This document shows positions 48,322-58,565 of a stretch of DNA of 64,000 nucleotides, one piece after another. The stretch spans positions 3,533,501 through 3,597,500 of the forward strand of contig BRXU01000002.1 of assembly GCA_030267565.1 (NCBI GenBank). The letters run 5' to 3'. Below the pieces are notes generated by a model, which saw nothing but the letters and a program-made list of their open reading frames with translations, was not told the origin of the DNA and ran no database searches. The DNA comes from Pleodorina starrii (taxonomy: Eukaryota > Chlorophyta > Chlorophyceae > Chlamydomonadales > Volvocaceae). Position 1 is the first letter of the stretch. Each line of letters starts with the position of its first letter. A program made the position numbers and the translations under genes.

Positions 48322-50836
48322 ATGGAGGCGGCGTCCACGAGCAGCCGTTGCCAGGGCAGCAGACCTCTATCTAGAACAGGTCAACGCGGCTGGAGGATGC
48401 CGCCAGCTCGCGTCTTGCGGCTGCGGTCACAGGCCATGGTAGAAGTCGGCAAGCTCAACCACGAGCCTGTGCCCACGCCGAAGGGGTTCCGACCAGCGGT
48501 TGTGCCAGGCAGCCGAACAAAACCGACGCCCTTGCTCTCTCCTGATGTGGTAAGGCGAAGTTTGCTCGTGGGAGCCGAATTTCGGGATTTGTTAAATTCG
48601 GTTTGCGCCGCCGCCCTTTCCAGATGCTTCAACGCCTTAAGAGTTCTCTACATGACTACGGTCGGGATAATTTTGCTGCGTTCTACAGCAGTATCATGGG
48701 GGGCATCGTAACGGAGCCCGCTCTTATGATGATGCCGGTGGACGACCAGTTTGTCTGCAAAGGTTACGGCCTGACGGAATCGGTGGTACTCCGAGACGGC
48801 CACTTGTACATGCTAGATGAGCACATTGCGCGGTTAACAACCGCCTGTGCGCAACTCGGGCTCTCCTTGCCCTTCTCGGAGGCGGCTGTTAAGCGCATCG
48901 TGCTTGACACCGCAGCAGCGAGCGGCAAATTGAACGGTACGTCTCGTCCATATCAGCCGTGCTGCATCCTATCCTACCTGCGCTTGACAACATCTGGTCG
49001 CACGCAGGACAGTTGCGGTTCTGGGTCACCCCCGGCCGCGGCGGCTTCAGCCCCGTGGAGCTAGGCGGTACCGAGCCGGCACTCTACGTCCTCTGCCTGG
49101 CTGACACGTACGAGATTGATCGCACGGAGGCGTGGGACGCGGTGATCGCGGGGCAACCAATCCAGGCGACCGCAGTCAGCAACGTGCTTGGGAACCAGTC
49201 CCTGCTCACGACGGTGGGGCAGCTTGACGCTCACGCAAGAGATGCTCACGTGGTAAGCGACGGCTTCGATACCATCCCTTGCACTACCACACGCTCTGTC
49301 GTCTCGCAATTATGTGAGCTTGTTGGTGATATGGGTTCTGCTGCTGGCTTGCCGCCCGCCCATGCGCACCTTGACATTGGGAGCTAAGCGTTCCTAGGGA
49401 CTTTGGCACAACAGAGCGGCACTCGCGCGCTGCCACGCTTCACCACATGCACTGCCGAACCCCGCACCGTGTGGCGTCCGTATCTGTCTCGCAGGCTATT
49501 TTCACGGACGCGGAGGGCTTTGTGCAGCACTGCGCTGGCTACACGGTTTGCATCCTGACGCAAGCGGACACGCTGGTGTACCCGCCATTTGAATACACGG
49601 CGCCGAGCGTGACGCTGGAGCGCATCCTGGAGATGATTCCGGAGGTAAGGCCCAGCGAGGCGTGGGGCGCAACTTTCGTTTCACTCTGTCTGATACATTA
49701 TCCTTGGATGGCCTATCCTCGGCATGGGGTGTACGAGCTCCGAACGGGCGCACGCGAGTTCTCCGCGCGGAATGCCCCTCTTCCTGGGTTGTTGCGTATT
49801 CGTTAAAGCACGGAAACAGGAGAAAAGCAGCGGCAGGCAGCAGAGCGGCTGGGGTGATGAAACAAACCAATCACCATCTTTCACATGATTAAGACCCATG
49901 ATTTTTGCATAATCTATCCCCTGACCAGCCGCCTGCTGCTCTGCCGCTGCTTCCCTAGCCCGAACGGAATGCATCCTACGGCCTAGTAGATGTGTTTTGT
50001 CGTTCACGCCAAGCATGGCCGACGCCGCCACCTGCGCCGTAGCCGCCAGATACCTTTAGTGGCCTCGAACGAACCTTGGGAATGACGAGACAAAACAGCA
50101 CAATTCACCATCTTTCACCTGATCACCATGATTAGAATTTCCAACTCTGACCCAAGGTGTAAAGAGATGCGCGACTCCGCGTTGGCGCGAACCACAAATC
50201 CACATTCTGGGGCCTCGCCGCCCGCACTCAGCGCGATAGCGCGCCCGCACACTCCATGCAGATCGCAAGCAAGCTCGGGGTTGATGAGTCAAAACAACAC
50301 AATTCACCATCTTTCACCTGATAATCAATGATTAGAATTTCCAACTCTGACCCGAGTCTCTATCCCCGCATACACAAGCATGTCTACACTATCGCACCGC
50401 CTCCCGACCTCATCGCCACGCGCTGGTGTTCTTTCCTCCCTCCCGCGTCAAACTCCATACGTTACTACGCTAGCCGCCTGTAGTGCCAGATGCATTCTCA
50501 CCAATCCCAATCCCCAACCGCGACCTTTTCTCCATTCAGGAGCGCGCCCGGTCGCCCGACGACGTGATTGTGGCCAACGTCCAGCAGCGCAAGCTCCACA
50601 TTTCCGAGGTGGTCGCCGCCAAGGAGTGCTTCCTCGTGTGCACCACGTTCACCATTATTCCGGTTCGCTCGGTGGACGGAAAGGCCGTTGCCGACAACCA
50701 GACGGGCCTCACGACGCTGGCGCTGCACTACATGATCGACAATGACATGGAGCCGCCACCGCCGGGGGTGGAGAGCCCGCGGCACCTGCCGGTGCCCTAC
50801 GGCTACGTCACGGGCATGCGCAGCCAGCTGGTCTGA
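48322..50836 (+). CDS. Class IV aminotransferase-like protein lacking the PLP lysine
   Basis: Fold of D-amino-acid/branched-chain aminotransferases and aminodeoxychorismate lyases. Exons: 48322-48549, 48624-48936, 49008-49252, 49495-49644, 50540-50836; 410 residues. It follows the plant subfamily closely: YSSIMGGIV, MMMPVDDQFVCKGYGLTESVV, HLYMLDEHIARL, LRFWVTPGRGGFSP, EGFVQHC and a C-terminal TIIPVRSVDGK. Lined up without gaps against the family pattern, the Schiff-base lysine (K-x-x-N-Y/W-L) is Leu241, and the glutamate that contacts the PLP ring nitrogen is His274. Both losses lie inside well-supported exons, not at splice joins. Transaminase activity is therefore unlikely; it may be a pseudoenzyme or use PLP-free chemistry (inference). 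The first ~76 residues are basic and Pro-rich, possibly a plastid or mitochondrial targeting region. Start ATG has a good CAACC context; other in-frame ATGs follow. Confidence 0.85.
50096..50153 (+). repeat. Intronic direct repeat, unit 1
   Basis: 58-bp unit containing ACAATTCACCATCTTTCACC and ATTAGAATTTCCAACTCTGA in the 49645-50539 intron of the aminotransferase-like gene. Repeated at 50295-50353; a diverged partial copy is at 49867-49905. Confidence 0.9.
50295..50353 (+). repeat. Intronic direct repeat, unit 2
   Basis: Second copy, about 199 bp downstream, differing by a few bases (GATCACCATG versus GATAATCAATG). Confidence 0.9.
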
Positions 50837-52029
50837 ATGGGCTGGTCGGGCACCGAAGTCGGGAGGCGATGTCGGGTGCATGTGGTGGTGGTCGACCGGC
50901 GATGCTGGTACATGGTTGCATCTGTAAGCTCGTATCGTCTGTTTATAATGTGTCGTGACAGTGGAGGCTTGCTTGCGCGTGCGGACCTGTACTCGCGGGC
51001 GGTGGGCGAGTTGATGATGATGTGGTATGGGCGGTTGGTGCATGGTGATGGATTTCGTTGTCGTGAGGATCCTTGCCTGCACTCAACAGCCTGGCGATAT
51101 GGAAGAGATGTGGCAGGTGTTCATATTTTGGAAAGGCGGAATGGACGGCATGCCGCCATGGCGCGGCTTAACTTGGTCACGTCTTCTGGGTCGCAGGTTT
51201 ATCGGGTATGGGAGACGCACGGGTGAAGCGTGCGGCAGCGGGCATTACGTGTGTGCGTTTGCAGCGACGCAGCCCGAACCCCACCGCAGTTGATTCCGAG
51301 AATCGTCATGGATTGCTCAACAGGGCACCTTCTGTATCATGCCCCAGGCCGATATCCTGTCCCACACGCTCTGATAAGCTTGGAAATGCGCTCTGATATA
51401 TTTATCCACAATGGCTTGTGTCACAGAGCAGAGCACATAACACACGCCGCCAGTCAATCTTCAGTCGGGATGTGGGAGGCCCCGGTGCGAATGGCCGACC
51501 GTCGCTGTTTGCCAGCCGGCACAGCCCAGCGCGCGAAATGCCCCCCACCTTAAGGTTCCTCAAGCACGACGGGTTACATCCCCTCTCTCGTGTCCTCCCA
51601 TGATCCCTTGGTTGCGAAGACGCAGCCCGCATGATGCCATGTCCAGCTAATTAACTATGCGTCCACCGTATTCGAGTTCGGAAGAGACATACTGCCAGCC
51701 GCGCCCGCACATCCCCGTACCGCCCCTAGAACTTTAGAACATTATGCGGGCCGAGGGCATGCACGCTAACTTAATCACGCCGCCCAGTCCCCCGGCGCCT
51801 CCATTCATTTCTTCACTGTGGTTTCGTCCCCTGCCAACGGCCAGAATCCGTGCGCATTCCCCAGCCCCCACCCCGTCTCCCCCATCCTCACGCCCCTCCA
51901 TCTCCCTACTCCCCACCCCCACACCACCTATTCGTGGATTATCACACCGCCCGTCACACCCTGTCGGTCCCACCCCCACCCCCGCGTCACGTATTCCTTA
52001 CTCCCACCCCGCCCCCACCTCTCAGCCTC
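50837..52029. other. Convergent 3' UTRs and intergenic interval
   Basis: TGTAA at 50923-50927 is a likely signal for the aminotransferase-like gene (3' UTR about 0.1 kb). Minus-strand TGTAA at 51574-51578 fits the asparaginase gene (3' UTR about 0.45 kb). Nothing else supported. Confidence 0.55.
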
Positions 52030-55000
52030 TCACAGCTCCCCCGCCAGCGGCACCCCCAGCGCCAGGTCGGGGTGCTTCAGACAGAACATGAGCTTCACGG
52101 CGGCGCACTCGGGTGTCATGTGCGGCCCCGCGTTGACGCCCATGCGCGCAGCCAGCTGACCCGCCCGGTACAGCGCGGGATGCAGAGGGCCCGCCAGGCA
52201 CTGGCTGGTCAGACACACCTGGGGGGGGGGGGGGGGCAGGGGCAGGGGGGGGTGGCTTGGGCAGCAGGAGGCGGCGGGGGCGGGGGATGGGGGGCAGGGG
52301 CAGGGCCCGAGGCGGCAGGAGAGCCGGCGGTGGCGGGAAGAACGGCTGAGACAGACGTTGCGCGGAGAATGGTGTCAGGGATGTGGGGGTGGCGGTGGCG
52401 GTGGCGGGCCGATCCGGGCGGATGGCGGTGGCTTTCGGCGGCCTGGGAGGTGGGCGCCGAGTCGAGTCGACAGTCGAGTCGAGTCGGGTCGCTGATCAGG
52501 GCGCGGGCTCCTCACGGCCGCCTGAGCGACCCAACTTGCCGACAGCTCGGCCCCTGCAAAATGTCCTGGCCTGGCAACAACCAGGGTATCGGCGTGCCCC
52601 CAAAGCCGCCTACCGTGCCGGCCCTTTCTCGACCCGACCGCTCGAGCCCGGAAGCCGGAACCCCCCTCCTCCCTCCCTCCTCACCCCCCCTCCCCCTCCC
52701 CACACACCTGCAGCCCCCGGGCGGTCTGGTCCTTGAGCCAGGGCAGCCACCCGTACGACGCCTGGTCCGGCAGGTTGCCCACGCCGAAGGCCTCCAGCAC
52801 AACGCCGCGGACGCCGCGGCCGTACAGATCGCCGTACGCGATGCGCGGGTCGCTGCCTGGGACGACTGGGATGCGGATGACCCGCGGGTCCAGCTGCACG
52901 GAAAGGGTGGGCCCCAGAGGGGGGGGGCCCAAGGGAGGGCCATAGTTGTTGTGTTTGTGGTGATCGCGGTGGTGATTGCGGTGCTTCTTCTGGGGCGTTA
53001 GCGCCGGAGAGCAGCAGGCGCCGCAACAAGGCGCCCCCAAATCCGAGCAACGGCGGCGGCGGCGGCGCATGGGGCCCCGAGTTGCAAGCGATCCAGGCCC
53101 CACCTTGAATCGCGGGTTGTATGCTCCCTCCACCCGCAGCAGCACGCGCGTGTTCCAGTCCACATCGATGCCCAGGGTGGCCAGGTAGGGGTACGTCAGA
53201 GAGTCGAACGCCTGGTAGGCAGCTGAGTTGACCTGGCGCTCGGCGGGCGGGGGGGCGGCGGGGGGCCGGGGGTAAGAAAGATGGGGCCGCAGCGGTGGGG
53301 CGGAGGCGGTGTTGGCGAACGGGCCCGTCCCAGCAATGGGGAGGGAGGGAGTGACGGGAGCGGAGCGGGGAGGGGCCCGCCGGGAAGTGAGGAAGGGAGG
53401 CGACGGGGACCGCCCCCTCCGCCGGCGCCGTGTGCTGCCCTGCCCTGCTCTGCTGCCTGAGGGTGCATGATTCGGGATCGCCGCAGCGGCGATTTCGGGC
53501 GCCGCCGAAGCCCGTGCACGATCGCAATCGCGTCGCCGCGCACGCGACCGCCCTTGCGCTGTACCTCTCGCAACCCCCTTCCCCGCCCTCCTCCCCCTCC
53601 CCCCCGTGCTCCGGTGCTCCGGCCCGTCCGTGGATAACCCCCCCCCCCCCCGGGTGCGCCACACGCCGCGCCTCCCAACCAAAACACCCACTCGCTCCCT
53701 AACCCTCGCACCGTCCAACCAACCAACCCACCCACCAACCGACCCAACCAACCAACCAACCTTTTGGGTCCGGTTCCCCCTCATGAGTTTCCCCCCGAAG
53801 CACACCGCCACCTCCTGGAGAGCCACGTGGGGAGGACTGAAGGCCGAGGTGGCCACCTGAGGGGCAGGGAGCAGGGGACAGGGACCAGGGGGGCAGGGGG
53901 CGAGCGGGGTCAGCGGGCGAACGAGGGCGTGGACCGGGGGGCAGAAGTGTGGCAGGATCAGCGTGGGGAGGGGAGGGGATGGCCGGTCGGCAGGGGCGGA
54001 GGCCGGTGGCCGGTGGCGGCGCCACAGCGCCCCGGAATTGAGCCCGAGCCCCAGGGAAGGGGAGGGGAGGCGCGAAGCCCAAGGCAGGGTTACAATCAAT
54101 CAGCGCGGCAGCGTTGGGGGGAAGTACAGATGGAAAGACGACCGCAGCGATTGTGCACCAAATCCGAGGTCCGCCCTGGGGACCCGGGGACCCGGGGAGG
54201 CCCCGCAATCTGCCGGGACGCCCCCCCCCCTGCAGGGTGTGTGTGGAGGAAAGATGGGCGTGGGGTCGAGGCCCGCCGGGGGAAAACCCCTGGGTCGCAA
54301 CCCCCCCCACCTCCCCTGAAATGCCCTTTCACCTGAATGGAGTCGAGTAGGTTCTGGCGGGCGTCGGTGCGTGGCGCCCGCAGCGGCAGCTGGCTGCCTG
54401 AGCCAGTGGGGAAGGGGAGGACGAGGAGGAGGAAGAGGAGGTGGAGGGGCGTCGGAAAGGTACCGTACACCTGTTGGTAGCTTGGTACTTCATGCGGTAT
54501 CCTGGTGTGGTGAGGGGAGAGCCGTTCAGCTCCGTTCTCTTCGGCTGCTGCCTCCTGTGCGCCCTCCTGCCCGCCGATCCCTCCTACCTCCACCACCCCC
54601 ACCCCCACCGGGGCCCTCACCCGTGAGCACAATGGGCTTTTTGAAGCCGCACAGCATTAGAGACAGCGCCGAGGCGGTGTAGGCCAGAGTGTCCGTGCCG
54701 TGCACCACCTGGGGGATGATATGGAGGGGGCGCGGGGTCGCGGGGACACGGCGGAGGGGGGAGGGGCAGGTTGGTCACCATTCGCTGGATACGGTAGCTT
54801 TGGTCGCTTCCTTCCTTCTGGCTCTGGTTCCTGGTTCAATATACCGTATGTGAGCATTGAGGGGGGGAGGGGTATCCACGTATAGGCCGGAGCCCGTAAA
54901 GGGCAACGTATCAGAAGGATCCTTCCCGTTCCGGGGGGGGGTTATGGGGGAAGGAACGGGGGTGGCGCACTCCCGGTGGGCAGCAGCTGCCAAGCTGCCA

Positions 55001-57054
55001 ACTGAGGGCCGGCTCCCGGTGCAAAACTGGTAATGGTAACCCACAGCGGTAGAAAGCGATGAAGCACGAGTCTCTCACCACGAATGCGTCGTAGTGTTGC
55101 CGGTTGGAGTCCAGGGCCCGGGCTATGGTGATCCAGTCGGAGGGGCCCACCCGGCTGCTGTCCTTATTGAACAGCACCTGCGCGACCGGTTGCCGCCCCC
55201 AGGGGGGGGAAAAGGGGGAAGAGGGAAGGGAGAAGAGGAAAAGGCATGAGGGGGAGAAAGGGGGAGAAAGAGAGAGTGAGAAGCGCGATTGGTACCGGGG
55301 GACGGTGTGTATGTGCGTGTGTGTTATAAAAAACATACACGCACACCCGCACATACACACGCGCACACCAACACGGCCCCCACCTGGAGGTCCACGTTGG
55401 CAAACTTCTCCAGCTCCGGAACCATGGCTGTACGGCAGGAAGGGCATCGAAGCGCGCGAAGCAGCGACCGAAACCAAAACAGGAAGAAGCGAGGCGACAG
55501 CAGATCCCCATTTTATTTTACCGTATTACTCATTCAGCCAAGGGACAAGGGAAAATCTGTTAGACTTTGCTCGCTACTGAGAAACGGAATGAGAGCACGG
55601 GACGGGTCGGCACGGAAAACACAGCAGGCTCGGGAAGGGGGGCGGGGCAGGACCCAGGAGCACACGCCCAGGGGATTCTGTGCCGGAGGAGCAAATCGAA
55701 GGAGGACGCGGGGCGGTAGGGCGGCGTGGCGGCGCGGGCACCGTGCGTGCGTGGTGTCGTGGCTGCTGCGCTGCTCCGAAACCGTTTTCGTACTGCCGTA
55801 CGGCACTCACTGAGGAGGCTGGACAGCATCTCGCCCGGCCGCAGCGTGCCCTTGTACGCGCCCTCCGTTGCGCCCGCCCGCACTCGCAGGTTGTGCCCCT
55901 CATCCTCCTCGAACGCCTCCTGCAGACGACCGCCCGCGCCATTGAGCGCCGCACACCCAAACCACCACCATCACCGCCCCGCATCGAAACCACCCACGGC
56001 CAACGGGCGGGCGCGCAGATTACCAAACGCACAGGCAGGCAGGCAGGCAGGCAGACACGCGGCATAGCACGGTGTACTGCGGATACGGTGTACTGCAGGG
56101 GGGTTCAGCGGCGATCTGGGTCAGGGTCGGTGTTGCCGCAGGCGCCGCCCGCGAGCTGCCATGTTGCAGTGTTCTGCATCTGCATACCCCCACCACCTCC
56201 AGCCGCATCCGCACTCTCAACCGCATCTGTGGCCGCACCCGCACCCCCAGCCGCATCCGCATCCGACACCATGCTCGCACTCGCGACCGCACCTCGGGGT
56301 CCATTCCGAGTGTGCCGCCGGTGTGTAGGAAGAGCACTCGAGGGAGCGGCTTGGTGACGGTGCGGAGGCGGGGGTGGGGGCGGTGCGAGGGCGCTTGGGA
56401 GAGAGCGCTTGGGGCCGGGTCGGGGCTGGGGCTGCTGCGAGGAGCCGTGGGAGTGGCCGTGAGTGCGGCCGGCCGGCTTGATGGCTGCCTGACTGGGAGG
56501 CTGGATGCCGCTGAGGCGGAGCTGTGGGGGGGAAGGGCTGCGGGACTGGGGGAGACGGGCGCGGTGCCGCCGCTCCTGCGACTGCTGGGCTTGCGCCCTG
56601 GCTTACGGGCACTACTGTGCTTGATGCTGGCGGGGGTGCTGCTGCTGGCAGCGGCGCCTGTCCCGGCGCGCTCATCGGCAGTAGCTGCACCGGGCGTGAA
56701 AGAAGGTGAACCTCGACGGTTGTTGCCGCTGCTGTTGTCAGGTGCCAAGGCGTCACTAGGCAGGGGTATGTCAGCGTCGGCGCGTCGGTCGCTGCCTTCG
56801 AGCGCTGACCCATTTCCAGCGGGGAAAGGGATGGGCCGAAGCCCTCCTTCGGAGACGAGGGTCACGTTTGCCGCAACAACTGCACCAGGCTCAGAGCTGG
56901 AGCAGCAAATGATGGAGCGACTTGGTGACTCCGTTCGAGTAGTGATTAGGTCGCCGTGCTGGAGAGGTCTCCGTAAGGTCAAGCACCTCTCCGCTTTGTT
57001 GCTTGTAACTGACTTGGCTAGACCTCGAAACGGAAAATGGTACAAATTCAACAT
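52030..57054 (-). CDS. Type I L-asparaginase
   Basis: Hydrolyses L-asparagine to aspartate and ammonia; bacterial-type (AnsA/glutaminase-asparaginase) fold, not the plant Ntn-type enzyme. Exons: 57054-56293, 55919-55811, 55427-55384, 55177-55079, 54708-54621, 54397-54333, 53856-53761, 53232-53104, 52893-52708, 52218-52030; 588 residues. Catalytic motifs are all present: VLFLHTGGTLGMDPE (Thr245 and Thr248), VVHGTDTLAYTASALSLML (Thr343-Asp344) and the type I lysine in CFGGKLMRGNRTQK (Lys412). LFNKDSSRVGPSDW, AFDSLTYPYLA, GVRGVVLEAFGVGNLP and GPHMTPECAAVKLM complete the family pattern. Residues 1 to about 230 are Ser/Pro/Ala-rich and precede the catalytic domain, including a possible targeting sequence and a disordered linker. 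The ATG has an AAAAA leader. A copy of the dispersed repeat lies in the 54709-55078 intron. Confidence 0.94.
54871..54922 (-). repeat. Dispersed ~50-bp repeat, copy 5
   Basis: On the minus strand, in sense with the asparaginase gene, it reads CCTTCTGATACGTTGCC, CTTTACGGGCTCCGG and CCTATACGTGGATACC. It lies about 160 bp before the 3' splice site. Confidence 0.65.
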
Positions 57055-58565
57055 TTTTTGACTGGATCAAGCGAGCGGTTACAAATTCACGAATCGACAA
57101 TTCACTAAAAGACAGAAGTTCGGGCCCGAACGTTTAGAGGGCCCTGTGCCCACTTAATGGCCGCTGCCGGACCCAGGCCTGCACCGTTTGTCGCCGGACT
57201 TTTTCCGTAATAATCCTTACTAGGTAAGGTGTGTACTATAAAACAAATTGTAATGAATGCGGGTACAATTTTAGCCAGGGTTTGAGTACAAACGTGACCG
57301 AGCCGTCCGCCAGGACCACCGATCGTACCCCTACCGGAAAATGGTCATCTCCAGTCGCCAATTCATGCCAATAGCCCAGCGCCCCACAACCTCGTCTTAT
57401 GAACACACAATACGGTAGAATCGTGGCGAAGCGGGCGTGCAATTCACTAATGGAACGTAAATGGCGGTCATGGGAGTCCGTCCACACCCACGGCCACCCC
57501 TACCCCATGCTGAGCCTAAGGGTAAATGCCAACGCAAGCCCTTTCGCGTCCGAAAGCTCTAAGCGCCTCCCGCGCATACCAAAAGTAGCTGCTATGTGGG
57601 GAAAATCATGTACAATGGGCGCCGTCGCAAGAAAAGGACTCCTACGTGAACAGCGTCTCTTGGACTAAACGCCCTGCTCAGAGCCAAGAGCTGCGGCTGC
57701 ACTTCAGGCCACGTACGGCGCTTTGCTCGCACACCCCTGTGGCCTTATGTTGGTTAGACCAGTACGACGGATGCGCATTGAGCCTAGGAGCCACGCACGC
57801 TTTGCAGATTTAAAAAATTCGATAGAGAAAAGGAGTTAAGGCAGGTCAAGTGCCTGGGGGTGTGGAACGGTGTGCAGTTTGAGCCCGAACTTCTGTCTTT
57901 TAGTGATTGTATTCGTCGCTGATGGACCTCACGTCAAACAGAATCAGCACGGCTCTTCAATATCGTGTTCCCAGCACAGGTAAATTCGCTTCTACAACGG
58001 CACAGAAAATCTCAACCAGCATGTAAGTCCAATGCCGTTTTAGAAGTGCGAAACCGTTAAGACCGTTGCTCCATCCATGCTCAGAAAAAACAAATGGAGT
58101 ACTGGCCTACTAGATCAGCAGCTCCCTGCCACTTCTCGTTACGGCCCTCCTGACACGCCAAAACACGCTAATGTCGCGAAGCAGAGGCTGCAGGTCACCA
58201 AGCGCGTCGTACGGTCAAAGGCGCGTCGTACTTACAACCCTAAGGGCGAACTTGCGAGTCCTGCATCCTCAGTCAGTACAAGCATCACCTCCAACTCACG
58301 TAGCCATGCAATATACATCCTTCCATTTAAGACGGCCTTCCTAAGATGAGTTAACATCGACATCAGCATCGACCACGGCACGCATAAAAGGACACCATTT
58401 GCGCGCGCAACAAAACCCCCATGCAAGCACAGGCGCACCTTCGGAGTCGCAAGATGCTCTTGAAGGCGGACAGTATTCATCGCACGATCAAGGACATGCC
58501 ATGCGATTTGGCACAAGGGTGAAAAACAAGTATCCTTTCTGCACGCGCTGAACGCCCCAAACCGT
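57055..58565. other. Intergenic interval between asparaginase and SR gene
   Basis: AT-richer than flanking genes. It holds the asparaginase 5' region, the inverted-repeat element, and a minus-strand TGTAA at 58232-58236 that would end the SR transcript (3' UTR about 0.33 kb). No gene seen. Confidence 0.55.
57089..57916. mobile_element. Small terminal-inverted-repeat element
   Basis: A perfect 24-bp inverted repeat (TCACTAAAAGACAGAAG then TTCGGGC) at 57102-57125 and 57883-57906. With gaps the match extends outward to about 57089 and 57916. The ~0.83-kb interior has no transposase-like gene. No clear target-site duplication was found, so a non-autonomous DNA element is likely but unproven. Confidence 0.6.
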
